From: Streptomyces diastatochromogenes
GTDB lineage: Bacteria; Actinomycetota; Actinomycetes; Streptomycetales; Streptomycetaceae
DNA: 64,000 nucleotides
Assembly: GCA_026913215.1 (NCBI GenBank)
Contig: JAPTYK010000001.1
Location: forward strand, 3,534,001 to 3,598,000
Reading direction: 5' to 3'
Positions 1 through 8,356 of this stretch are shown here, piece by piece. The position numbers were made by a program, and so were the translations under genes. The notes below the pieces were generated by a model. That model saw only the letters and a program-made list of their open reading frames with translations, was not told the DNA's origin and made no database searches. The stretch's first letter is position 1. Each line of letters opens with the position of its first letter.

Positions 1-1264
1 CATTCCGAAAACCACCCCGGCCCAGTGGAAGAGCAGGCACCATTCCCCGGTGTCCTCATCCGATTCCGTGTGCTGGGCGAGGGACGCTGCCTGGATCGCG
101 TACGACTGGCACACGTCCAGGTGCGCGAAGGCACTCCCCCGCACTCCGGATATCGCCTGGAGCAGCAGCTCCCCGCCGTCTCCTTCCCCTCGTCCCCACC
201 CCCGCCCGCACCACCGCCTGCACCACCCGGTGCACCCTGATCTCGGAGCCCTCCACACTGATCATGCTGTGCGCCCTCAGCCGCCGTACCGCCTCCGTCA
301 CCTCCAGCGGGCTCCCCAACGGCTCCAGCAACCGCCTCGGGATCCCCTCCGGGGCCCACCACGCCAGGATCGAGAGGATGCGGCCCGCCAGCGGCGTATC
401 GCGGAGGCGGTCCAGCGTCACCTGCCACACCCGCGCCACCGTCCGCCCCGCCTCGCCGCCCTCCGCCGTGAGGGCGTACGTCTCGGCCGGGTAGCGGGCC
501 AGGAGGTCCAGGTAGGCGCGCGGGGTGATGGCCGCCTCGGCGCAGTACGCCGCGGCCTGGCGGAGGGCCAGCGGGAGGTGGCCCAGTTCCGCGCAGACCT
601 CGGGCACGCCGTCCCCAGGGCAGACGCGGGTGAAGAGGGCCGCCGCCTCCGCCGGGTCCAGCTCGGGGACGGCGATCGTCTCGGCGAGGTCCTGCCACCC
701 CGTGGCGCGGCGCGTGGTGATCAGGACGCGCCCGCCCGTCGCACGGGCGAGCAGCGGCTTCACGTCGGCCGGGTCGGAGACGTTGTCCAGGATGAGGAGC
801 CAGTCGTCGTGGGTGGCGAGCCATTGGAGGGCCCGTTCCCGGAGGGCGTCGTCCGGGAGGACGCCGACGTACGCGGGCTGCATGGCGCGGGCGAGGGCGG
901 CGAGGCCCGCGTCCAGTTCTCCCGGCGTCTCGGCGGTGATCCACCAGACCGGGTTGTGGTCGTCGAGGCGGCCGGCGGCCCAGTGGGCGGCGAGGGTCGA
1001 TTTGCCGATGCCGCCGAGTCCGCAGAGGACGTGGACGCCCGAGGGGGCTCCCGCGTCCAGGCGGGACAGTTCCTCGGTCCGGCCGACGAAGAGCGTCGTC
1101 CGTTCCGGTAAGTGGACGAGGCCCTTCTCCGGTACGGACAGGGCATGGGCGGGCAGCACGACGCCGTGCTCGATCTGGGTCGAGAAGTCCCCCGTGACGA
1201 CCTTCCCGATGTCCCCGCCCGCCGCGACCGACCGGTCCCCGGAGGCGTCCGCGCTCCCCGTCAA
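1..1264 (-). CDS. STAND-type NTPase (NB-ARC), C-terminus off left edge
   Basis: Signal-transduction ATPase with an NB-ARC/AP-ATPase core. Visible motifs are Walker A (GLGGIGKST), Walker B (LLILDNVSD), a GGRVLITTRR sensor region and a HLPLALRQAA motif. Downstream, on the other side of a frame change near 185-215 (a G-rich stretch that seems to lack one base), reading continues as helical repeat-like sequence (ELLLQAISGVRGSAFAH, LDVCQSYAIQAASLAQ) to the window edge, as in actinobacterial STAND-TPR proteins. The start is inferred as a TTG that overlaps the TGA stop of the DUF5063 gene (TTGA), which suggests translational coupling. These proteins act as regulatory or conflict-type switches; the specific role here is unknown. 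Confidence 0.7.
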
Positions 1265-1923
1265 GCGCGCTCGCTGCGCAGCCCCAGCGGTGCCCCGATC
1301 TCCTCCAGCATGACGCGGCCCGCTTCCTCGGCGAGGTCGTCCTCGGTGAGGTCCTCGTCGGTGTCGAGGCCGTCGAGGGCGGCGAGGGGCTGGTCGAGGC
1401 GGACGTGGGCGACGAGGGACTGGAGGGCGCGGAGGGTGGCGGAGGCGGTGGGGCCCCAGTTGGAGAAGTAGGAGAACTGCCACCACCAGAGCGCCTCGCT
1501 GGTGCGGCCCGCGCGGTAGTGGGCGAGGCCGTGGCGCAGGTCGGTGACGATGTCGGCGAGGCTGTCGGAGATCCGGGCCGGGACGGGCGCCTTGCGGGGC
1601 TCGTACGGGTCGAAGACCTCGGAGAAGACGTCGACCGGCTCCAGCATCACCGCGAACCGCTCGCGCAGCTCGTCGACGTCCGGCTCCGGGCCCGTGTCCG
1701 GCTCGTACCGCTCGTCCGGGACGATGTCCTCGTGCGCGCCCAGCCGGCCGCCCGCCAGGAGCAGCTGGCTGATCTCCAGGAGCAGGAAGGGCACGGCGCT
1801 GTCCGGCTCGTCGCCCTTGGCGACCTCGGTCGTCGCGACGATGAAGCTCTCGATCGAGTCGGCGATCTGGACCGCGAAGTCGTCCGGGTCCTGCGTGACG
1901 GAGTGGAGCGTGGCGTCAGACAT
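1261..1923 (-). CDS. DUF5063 domain protein
   Basis: Protein of 220 residues starting MSDATLHSVTQDPDDFAV, acidic, with a conserved aromatic core (EALWWWQFSYFSNWG). From memory this is the DUF5063 family, found beside recR in actinobacteria; no biochemical role is established. It lies 47 bp downstream of recR on the same strand, and its stop overlaps the inferred TTG start of the STAND NTPase, so recR, DUF5063 and the NTPase probably share a transcript. The ATG start at 1923 is preceded by a GGGAGG purine run. Confidence 0.8.
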   Translation of the reverse strand: MSDATLHSVTQDPDDFAVQIADSIESFIVATTEVAKGDEPDSAVPFLLLEISQLLLAGGRLGAHEDIVPDERYEPDTGPEPDVDELRERFAVMLEPVDVFSEVFDPYEPRKAPVPARISDSLADIVTDLRHGLAHYRAGRTSEALWWWQFSYFSNWGPTASATLRALQSLVAHVRLDQPLAALDGLDTDEDLTEDDLAEEAGRVMLEEIGAPLGLRSERA

Positions 1924-1970
1924 CGAGCAGCCTCCCTGAGAGCGCGCGGGCGAGCGCGCCGGCCCTGTCG

Positions 1971-2570
1971 TCATACATCTAGCAGCCTCCGCCCCTCGAA
2001 GGCACGGCCGAGGGTCACCTCGTCGGCGTACTCCAGGTCGCCGCCGACCGGGAGTCCGCTGGCGAGCCGGGTGACCTTCAGTCCCATGGGCTTGATCATC
2101 CGCGCCAGGTACGTCGCGGTGGCCTCGCCCTCCAGGTTGGGGTCGGTCGCGAGGATCAGCTCGGTGACCGTGCCGTCCGCGAGCCGCGCGAGCAGCTCGC
2201 GGATGCGCAGGTCGTCCGGGCCGACGCCCTCGATCGGGCTGATCGCGCCGCCGAGGACGTGGTACCGGCCGCGGAACTCGCGGGTCCGCTCGATCGCCAC
2301 GACGTCCTTGGGCTCCTCGACCACACAGATGACGGTGAGGTCGCGGCGCGGGTCGCGGCAGATGTTGCACTGCTCCTGCTGCGCCACGTTCCCGCAGACC
2401 GCGCAGAACCTGACCTTCTCCTTGACCTCCAGGAGCGCGTGCGCGAGGCGGCGCACGTCCGTGGGCTCCGCCTGGAGGATGTGGAAGGCGATCCGCTGCG
2501 CGCTCTTGGGACCGACGCCGGGCAGCCTGCCCAGTTCGTCGATGAGGTCCTGAACCACGCCTTCGTACAC
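1971..2570 (-). CDS. recR: Recombination mediator RecR
   Basis: Full-length (199 aa) RecR, the recombination mediator that works with RecO (and RecF) to load RecA at gaps in single-stranded DNA. The order is an N-terminal helix-hairpin-helix (ELGRLPGVGPKSAQRIAFH), a C4 zinc finger (C56, C59, C68, C71), then a Toprim domain with the ATDPNLEGEATA motif and a C-terminal GGDLEYADEVTLGRA segment. It lies 67 bp downstream of ybaB, the usual ybaB-recR pairing of bacteria. Cytoplasmic housekeeping gene with no frame disruption. Confidence 0.97.
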   Translation of the reverse strand: MYEGVVQDLIDELGRLPGVGPKSAQRIAFHILQAEPTDVRRLAHALLEVKEKVRFCAVCGNVAQQEQCNICRDPRRDLTVICVVEEPKDVVAIERTREFRGRYHVLGGAISPIEGVGPDDLRIRELLARLADGTVTELILATDPNLEGEATATYLARMIKPMGLKVTRLASGLPVGGDLEYADEVTLGRAFEGRRLLDV

Positions 2571-2637
2571 CGTCAGCGCCCTTCTCGGAAGTGCTTGATT
2601 CTTACGGTAGTGGCTGGAAGCGAGCCTTAGAAGGGGC

Positions 2638-2979
2638 TCAGAAGCCCAGGCCCGACATGCCGCCCATGCCCTGCGCCAGCGGGCCGAGCTTGGCCTGCTG
2701 GAGCTGCTGCGCGTTCTCGTTGGCCGCCTGGACGGCGGCGACGATCAGGTCGGCCAGCGTCTCGGTGTCCTCCGGGTCGACGGCCTTGGGGTCGATGACC
2801 AGGCCGCGGAGCTCGCCGGAGCCGGTGACGGTCGCCTTCACCAGGCCGCCGCCCGCCTGCCCGTCGACCTCGGTCGCGGCGAGCTCGGCCTGCGCGCGGG
2901 CGAGGTCCTGCTGCATCTTCTGGGCCTGCTGGAGGAGCTGCTGCATGTTGGGCTGGCCACCACCGGGGATCACGGTCAC
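2638..2979 (-). CDS. YbaB/EbfC nucleoid-associated protein
   Basis: Small (113 aa) YbaB/EbfC DNA-binding protein. Visible features are the Gln-rich N-terminal helix (NMQQLLQQAQKMQQDLARAQ), a central GGGLVKATVTGSGEL sheet region and a Gly/Met-rich tail. It starts with GTG at 2979 behind AGGAGTGA. Members dimerise, bind DNA with little specificity, and are usually encoded next to recR, as here. A 13-bp direct repeat sits just upstream (see findings). Confidence 0.92.
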   Translation of the reverse strand: MTVIPGGGQPNMQQLLQQAQKMQQDLARAQAELAATEVDGQAGGGLVKATVTGSGELRGLVIDPKAVDPEDTETLADLIVAAVQAANENAQQLQQAKLGPLAQGMGGMSGLGF

Positions 2980-3243
2980 TCACTCCTACTGGTCATCGGA
3001 ACGCCCCGACCGGTCATCGGAACGTCGGTATCCCGAGCCTACGTGCTCCCCGAGCGGGGTGCCGACGCAACTCTTTCGAGTGAGAAACTGCGGGCTCCTC
3101 TACCTGATCACGACCCTCTTGAGGGCGGAAATCCCGGGATTCCGGGCCCGTCGCCCACCATTCGGCGGTAGGAAGGGCAGGCACCACGTGCACCGCACGT
3201 CACAGAAGGACACGAGCGCTGAGCTGAACAGAGGAGTCCCCCG

Positions 3244-3962
3244 GTGAGCCAGCAGCCGGAGATGCAGCCGCCGGGGCCCCCCGGGGGAGACGTCACCCGC
3301 GATCTGACCGGTACGCCGTTCCCCCTGGGCGACTGGGGCGAGCCTGCCGAACGGCTCGACGAGCTGTACCGCTGGGTCGAGTCGAACGCCCTGCGCACCG
3401 TCGAGTGGTACCTCTCCGACCGCGTCTGGAAGCGCCGGGCCGCCCGGGTCCTGCGGATCGGCACGGCCGCCGGGGTGGTCGCGGGGCCGCGCTGCCCCTG
3501 CTCGACGTGACCCGGGTCACCGGGGCCTCGCGGGCTGGGGCTATCTGTCCCTGCTGATCGGGGCCGCCTGCCTGGCCTGCGACCGCTTCTTCGGCCTGAC
3601 GTCGGGCTGGATGAGGGACGTGGCCACCGCGCAGGCCGTGCAGCGCCGTCTCCAGGCGCTCCAGTTCGACTGGGCCTCGGAGAGCGTCCGGGAGGTCCTG
3701 GGCCCCACGGAGGGCACGGCGAGCGAGGCGGCGGAGCGCTGTCTCGGGGTGCTGCGCCGCTTCTCGGAGGACGTGACGGAGCTGGTGCGGGCGGAGACCG
3801 CCGACTGGATGGTCGAGTTCCGCTCGGGCCCGGCGCCGCTGGCGCTCCAGTCGGCCGGGGTCGTCCCGGCCCGGCCGGAGATCCCCATCCCTCGGGCCGT
3901 TTCCCGCTGCCGCCGGGCACCCGCCCGAACATGCCGCGCCAGCGGCCCCGGAGACCCGCTAG
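3244..3962 (+). CDS. SLATT-like two-TM protein (frameshifted)
   Basis: About 240 aa when frames are joined. It has a cytosolic N-terminus (SQQPEMQPPGPPGGDV), a helical block (AERLDELYRWVESNALRTVEWY), two adjacent hydrophobic segments (RIGTAAGVVAGAALPLL and WGYLSLLIGAACLACDRFF) and a long helical C-terminal region (RDVATAQAVQRRLQALQFDW). This is the layout of SLATT proteins, which in other contexts are membrane effectors of nucleotide-sensing systems; no cognate synthase or SLOG gene is adjacent. Breaks near 3487 and 3530 each fit one missing G in a G run before CC. The C-terminus needs further frame changes, so the TAG at 3960-3962 is only the most likely end. Confidence 0.6.
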
Positions 3963-3984
3963 GGCGGTCCGGGGGCCGGAGGGC

Positions 3985-4633
3985 TCAGCTCAGGATGATC
4001 ATCGAGCCCTGGGCGAGGCTCCGGGTGGCCGCCGCGTGCAGGCCCAGCCCACGTGCCGCTCCCGGGCGAAGGGGTGGTCCTCGTAGGGGCGGTCTCGGCC
4101 GGCTCCTCCAGGGTGGTGGGCCGCTCCGGCGGGCGCGGGGCCGCGGGCGGGTTCGCCGGGTCGATGCCGATCGAGGGCGCCACGAACTCCAGCTCGCGCA
4201 GGAGGCCGTACGAGGAGCCGAGCGGCCCGCCGCCTTCGAGGAGCTCGTCGCTGGCGAGCGGCACCGGGAAGTCCACCGGCACGTACGCGCCCGCGTGGTC
4301 GTAGTGCCAGACCAGGTGGGACTGCTGGGCGGTCGCCTCGAACATCTCCAGGAGCTGTTCGTAGTCCCCGCCGAGCGCGCCGACCGGCTCGACCGGCAGC
4401 CCGCACATCTGGAGCAGGTAGGCGCGGCGCAGGAAGTGCAGGGCCTCGTAGTCGAATCCGGCGACGGGCGCGACGTCCCCCGAGAGCCCCGGCATGTACG
4501 CGTAGACGGGCACGGTCGGCAGGCCCGAGGCGCTCAGCACGGCGTCGTAGGCGGCTATCTCTTCGGCGAAGGGATTGTCGGGGCTGTGGCACAGCACGTC
4601 GACGAGGGGGACCAGCCACAGGTCACAGGCCAA
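3985..4633 (-). CDS. Conserved hypothetical protein (frameshifted)
   Basis: About 216 aa, not recognised. The N-terminal 190 residues read cleanly (DLWLVPLVDVLCHSPDNPF, then FDYEALHFLRRAYLLQMCGL and HLVWHYDHAGAYVPVDFPVPL). Around 4087 and 4045 two single-base losses are inferred; after correction the protein ends GLHAAATRSLAQGSMIILS with TGA at 3985-3987. No signal peptide or membrane segment is visible. The apparent start is TTG at 4633 with only a weak GGAG upstream, so the start is uncertain. It converges on the SLATT-like gene with about 20 bp between the ends. Confidence 0.55.
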
Positions 4634-4794
4634 GGGAGGCTCGCTCTCCGTCAGTTGCAGGGACGGCCAGGGTAGTCGGCTCGGCCGACGACGCCCACCC
4701 GCTGACCACCTGCCCTCGCAGACCCGTCCTCAACCCGAACTCCGCCCCCGGCCCCACGCGCCCCGCCACGGGTACGCCCCGGCCGACGCCGTCC

Positions 4795-5490
4795 TCAGCG
4801 GGCCCGCGCCTCCAGGCGGTCCGCCCACTCCAGGGAGTGCGCGTTGTAGGCCCGTACGACGTCGACGGCCGCTTCCGCGTCGCCGCGGGTGACCGCGTCG
4901 ACCAGTTCGACGTGTCCGCTCCACAGCCAGCCGAGGACGTCCCGCTCGGAGCGCAGGTGGGGCACGGAGAAGACCCAGGCCTGGACGCGGAGCCGGTGCA
5001 GGAAGTCGGCGATGTGGTCGTTGGCGGAGACGAGCCGGCCCAGCTCGCGCCAGTAGCGGATGTCGTAGCCGATGAGGATGTCGAGGTCCCCGGCGCGGGC
5101 GGCGCGGGCGGCGGCCTCGCCCCGGCGCCTGACGGAGACGAGCGCGACGCCGATGTTGTGGTCGGGCTCCGGGGGCACGGTTGCCGGGGAGTGGCGGCGG
5201 AAGATGCCGTCGACGACGAGCATCCGGGCCTCGACCATGTCCCGGTAGTCGGCGATCGAGTACTGGTGGACGCGGAAGCCGCGGTGCTGGTCGGAGTCGA
5301 GGAGGCCCTGCGCGCAGAGGTCGACGAGGGCTTCGCGGACGGGCGTCGCGGAGACGCCGTACTGCTCGGCGATCTGCTTGACGGTGAATTCCTGGCCCGG
5401 CTGGAGACGGCCTGCGAGCACTTCGTCACGCAGCGCGTCCGCAATCTGCTGTCGCAAGGTGTTGCGGGTGACAGCTCCGCTCGCGGGCAT
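4795..5490 (-). CDS. GntR-family (FadR-type) regulator
   Basis: Transcription factor of 231 aa with an N-terminal winged helix (LRQQIADALRDEVLAGRLQ then VKQIAEQYGVSATPVREAL, the GntR recognition helix) and a C-terminal all-helical FCD-like ligand domain (residues about 90-220). The ATG at 5490 (MPASGAVTRNT) is preferred over an upstream start because GGAGG lies just before it. The next gene upstream on the same strand is a class III aminotransferase, 66 bp away, so a related amino acid or amine may be its ligand; this is inferred from position only. Confidence 0.85.
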   Translation of the reverse strand: MPASGAVTRNTLRQQIADALRDEVLAGRLQPGQEFTVKQIAEQYGVSATPVREALVDLCAQGLLDSDQHRGFRVHQYSIADYRDMVEARMLVVDGIFRRHSPATVPPEPDHNIGVALVSVRRRGEAAARAARAGDLDILIGYDIRYWRELGRLVSANDHIADFLHRLRVQAWVFSVPHLRSERDVLGWLWSGHVELVDAVTRGDAEAAVDVVRAYNAHSLEWADRLEARAR

Positions 5491-5556
5491 GGGTCGGCCC
5501 CTCCGTCCGGCTCCGGACACCCTAGTCCAGACGGAGAGGACCTCCCCGTTTCCCTG

Positions 5557-6918
5557 CTACGCGGTGTGCTCGTCGGCCACCGAGAGGGCCGCGTCGAGGG
5601 CCGCCAGGCCCTCCTTGACCTCGGCCTCGGACACGTTGCAGGCGGGAACCGCGTGGGTGCGGTTCATGTTGATGAAGGGCCACAGGCCGTTCTTCTTCGC
5701 CGCGGCGCCGAGGGCGGCCATCGGCGCGTTGGCCTCGCCGGCCGCGTTGTACGGGACGAGCGGCTCGCGCGTCTCCTTGTTCTTGACCAGGTCGAGGGCC
5801 CAGAAGACGCCCGTGCCGCGGACCTCGCCGACGGACGGGTGGCGCTCGGCGAGCTCGCGCAGGCCGGGGCCGAGGACGTTCTCGCCGATGTGGGCGGCGT
5901 TCTCGACGACCTTCTCGTCGGCCATCACGTTGATGGTGGCGACGGCGGCGGCGCAGGCCAGCGGGTGACCGGAGTAGGTCAGGCCGCCGGGGTAGGGCCG
6001 CTTGTCGAAGGTGGCGGCGATCTCGGCGTTGATGGCGACGCCGCCGAGCGGCACGTAGCCGGAGTTCACGCCCTTGGCGAAGGTCATCAGGTCGGGCACG
6101 ACGTCGAAGTGCTCGGCGGCGAACCACTTGCCGGTGCGGCCGAAGCCGGCCATGACCTCGTCGAGGATGAAGACGATGCCGTACTTGTCGCAGATCTCGC
6201 GGACACCGGCGAGGTAGCCGGGCGGCGGGGTCATGATGCCTGCGGTGCCGGGCACGGTCTCCAGGATGATCGCGGCGATGGTCGCCGGACCCTCGAAGGC
6301 GATCGTGTCCTCCAGGTGCTGGAGGGCACGCGCGCTCTCCTCCGCCTCGGTGGTGGCGTAGAAGGGCGAGCGGTACAGGAACGGCGCCCAGAAGCGCACG
6401 ACGCCCGCGGAGCCGTTGTCGGAGGCCCAGCGGCGCGGGTCGCCGGTCAGGTTGATCGCGGTGGAGGTGGCGCCGTGGTACGAGCGGTAGGCGGAGAGCA
6501 CCTTGGTGCGGCCCGTGTGCAGACGGGCCATGCGGACGGCGTTCTCGACGGCCTCGGCGCCGCCGTTGGTGAAGAAGATCTTGTCCAGGTCGCCCGGGGT
6601 CCGCTCGGCGATGAGGCGTGCGGCCTCGGAGCGGACGTCCACGGCGAAGGCGGGCGCGAAGGTCGCGAGCTTCCCGGCCTGCTCCTGGATCGCGGCGACG
6701 ACCTTGGGGTGCTGGTAGCCGATGTTCGTGTAGACGAGACCGCTGGTGAAGTCCAGGTAGCGGTTGCCGTCGTAGTCCCAGAAGTACGAACCCTCGGCGC
6801 CGGCGACGGCGAGCGGGTCGATCAGGCCCTGTGCGGACCAGGAGTGGAAGACGTGCGCGCGGTCGGCGGCCTTGACGGCCGCGCCGGCCTGAGGATCGGG
6901 TTCGACATGAGGGGTCAT
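5557..6918 (-). CDS. Class III PLP-dependent aminotransferase
   Basis: Intact 453-aa fold-type I enzyme. The PLP lysine lies in TFAKGVNSGYVPLGG, the cofactor Asp in FILDEVMAGFGRTGKW, and the phosphate-binding segment is TNGGAEAVENAVRMAR. The family moves amino groups from omega-amino acids, diamines or beta-amino acids to a keto acid. The sequence alone does not fix the substrate; taurine, beta-alanine and putrescine-type enzymes look similar. The ATG at 6918 (MTPHVEPDPQAG) is chosen because upstream sequence in this frame is not protein-like. Likely linked to the neighbouring GntR regulator. Confidence 0.88.
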   Translation of the reverse strand: MTPHVEPDPQAGAAVKAADRAHVFHSWSAQGLIDPLAVAGAEGSYFWDYDGNRYLDFTSGLVYTNIGYQHPKVVAAIQEQAGKLATFAPAFAVDVRSEAARLIAERTPGDLDKIFFTNGGAEAVENAVRMARLHTGRTKVLSAYRSYHGATSTAINLTGDPRRWASDNGSAGVVRFWAPFLYRSPFYATTEAEESARALQHLEDTIAFEGPATIAAIILETVPGTAGIMTPPPGYLAGVREICDKYGIVFILDEVMAGFGRTGKWFAAEHFDVVPDLMTFAKGVNSGYVPLGGVAINAEIAATFDKRPYPGGLTYSGHPLACAAAVATINVMADEKVVENAAHIGENVLGPGLRELAERHPSVGEVRGTGVFWALDLVKNKETREPLVPYNAAGEANAPMAALGAAAKKNGLWPFINMNRTHAVPACNVSEAEVKEGLAALDAALSVADEHTA

Positions 6919-7067
6919 GGGTCCGAGGGTAAGGAACCGCAGGTGGGACGGGCCATGACCATCTTGTCCATCGAGACCGCGGCGGACCCGACACCTTGCT
7001 GGGCCGTCCCGTACGGCGCGGACCCGACGCCTTGCCGGTCGGGCCGGAACGCCGCCCGGGCGGGCAC

Positions 7068-7466
7068 TCAGCCGGTGACCACGTCCACCGGGCAGCGGAT
7101 GCCGGACGCGCGGGCCAAGCGGCCGTCCGCGGTGACCAGCGCACAGCCGTATGCCTCCGCCGCCGCGACGTAGGCCGCGTCGTACGTGGTGAGGTTCCCC
7201 CGCAGCTCCCAGATCCGGGGCAGCAGCACCCGCGACAGGGGAACGACGGGCTCCAGTTTCGCGAGGGCGGCCACGGCTGCCTCCGCGTGCTCCTTGGAGA
7301 TCTTCCCGCCGAGCAGATTCCCCCGGATCACGGACAGCACCTCGATCGTCCAGTGCTCCGGCGCGATCCACCTGCTGTCGGCGGCGAGGGCGGCGCGGCA
7401 CCGGTCCCCGACCGGGCCTTCGTCGAGCAGCGAGAACGCGAAGACGGACGCGTCGACGACGATCAC
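7068..7466 (-). CDS. PIN-domain toxin (VapC-like)
   Basis: A 132-aa PIN domain. It starts MIVVDASVFAFSLL (acidic D5), has an internal EHWTIEVLSVIRG segment (E42 region), TTYDAAYVAAAEAYG (the third acidic residue) and LVTADGRLARA (the fourth), so the predicted Mg-dependent RNase site is intact. VapC toxins cleave tRNA or other structured RNA; the target is unknown here. The start overlaps the antitoxin stop by 4 bp (ATGA), the standard coupled TA arrangement. Confidence 0.9.
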   Translation of the reverse strand: MIVVDASVFAFSLLDEGPVGDRCRAALAADSRWIAPEHWTIEVLSVIRGNLLGGKISKEHAEAAVAALAKLEPVVPLSRVLLPRIWELRGNLTTYDAAYVAAAEAYGCALVTADGRLARASGIRCPVDVVTG

Positions 7467-7729
7467 TCGCCGTCTCCCGGCACACCGAGCCCCGCGTCCC
7501 GTTCGGCACGCCCGGAGCTCAGCGCCCCCAGCACGTCGGCGGTGTCCAGCCGAGTGCCGTACCGCCCGGCGGAGAACGCCTGGAGTACGGCCAGATTGTC
7601 ACGGCGCTTCACCTCGTCGGCCAGCACGTCGAAGAGGTATGCCTGCAACGACTGGCCACGCTCACCCGCTATGGCCGCCAGCCGGTCGCGCATCTCCTCG
7701 GGCACATCACGAATCTGCAGGGCAACCAT
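7463..7729 (-). CDS. RHH antitoxin (FitA/VapB-like)
   Basis: An 88-aa antitoxin. Its N-terminus (MVALQIRDVPEEMRDRLAAIA then GQSLQAYLFDVLADEV) is a ribbon-helix-helix of the FitA type, and the acidic C-terminal half would wrap the toxin. The ATG at 7729 sits directly beside two copies of the palindrome TGCATGCA, which fits autoregulation by the RHH complex. It is translated first and overlaps the toxin start. Confidence 0.87.
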   Translation of the reverse strand: MVALQIRDVPEEMRDRLAAIAGERGQSLQAYLFDVLADEVKRRDNLAVLQAFSAGRYGTRLDTADVLGALSSGRAERDAGLGVPGDGE

Positions 7730-7740
7730 GCGTCCATGGT

Positions 7741-7760
7741 TGCATGCACATCTGCATGCA
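7741..7760. promoter_or_regulatory. Putative TA autoregulatory operator
   Basis: Two copies of the 8-bp self-complementary sequence TGCATGCA, at 7741-7748 and 7753-7760, 12 bp centre to centre, immediately upstream of the antitoxin ATG. RHH antitoxins typically bind paired short palindromes about one helical turn apart. Assignment is by position and symmetry. Confidence 0.6.
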
Positions 7761-7788
7761 CGCAATCGCCCGGAGCGGCCGCACCCGC

Positions 7789-8178
7789 CTAGCAAGCCAG
7801 GAGCTCCGACACGACGCTCCGCAGCAGCAGCGGGTGCACGAACCGGTCCGCACACGTCGGCGGGAAGCGCCACGACAGCGGCCACGTCCTCCCGGTGAGC
7901 GCCGGCACCGGTACGTAGCTCACGTGCGCCGGTCCCGCGTTGAAGCGCGTCACCCCGCGCGGCCACGCCCGGTGCGCCGTCGAGCCCGGCGGTACGAGGA
8001 AATACACCCCGCGCCGGCCGTTCGCCTCCATGACGACCGACCCCGGGTCTCCCCCCGTCAGCGCTTCCATCCAGTCGGCCAGCCGACGCCCTTCGTCACC
8101 GTCCACACGAACGGCGTCGAATTGTACGCCCGCCTTACGGAGTTGGAATCCGGAAACTGGAATCCAATCCACCTTCAC
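7789..8178 (-). CDS. Hypothetical protein divergent from XRE regulator
   Basis: About 129 aa (IPVSGFQLRKAGVQFDAVRV ... GVYFLVPPGSTAHR ... RTWPLSWRFPPTCADRFVHP). I recall similar short proteins beside Streptomyces XRE/DUF397 loci and resembling the N-terminal part of bifunctional primase-like proteins, but the function is unknown. The GTG at 8178 is taken as start; a second GTG two codons on is equally possible. Divergent from the XRE regulator across a 178-bp spacer with tandem repeats. Confidence 0.6.
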   Translation of the reverse strand: MKVDWIPVSGFQLRKAGVQFDAVRVDGDEGRRLADWMEALTGGDPGSVVMEANGRRGVYFLVPPGSTAHRAWPRGVTRFNAGPAHVSYVPVPALTGRTWPLSWRFPPTCADRFVHPLLLRSVVSELLAC

Positions 8179-8310
8179 TTCCCGATTCTCTTCAATCACC
8201 ACACCATGTTCCCGCGTCGACGCTAGCGTTTTCCACGACTGCGGAGGGCGCGTCGGCAACCCCTTGACCTGCGCCAACGCACCTCGTACGCAGTTGAATT
8301 CGGCGGGGAG

Positions 8311-8340
8311 CAGTTGAGACCGGTTGAGATCGGTTGAGTC
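8311..8340. repeat. Three tandem 10-bp repeats before XRE gene
   Basis: CAGTTGAGAC, CGGTTGAGAT and CGGTTGAGTC run head to tail from 8311 to 8340, with a related CAGTTGAATT at 8291-8300. The array ends 16 bp before the regulator ATG. Helically phased 10-bp repeats here suggest an operator for cooperative binding, possibly by the XRE protein itself. Confidence 0.55.
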
Positions 8341-8356
8341 CGAATGGGGAGCATGA

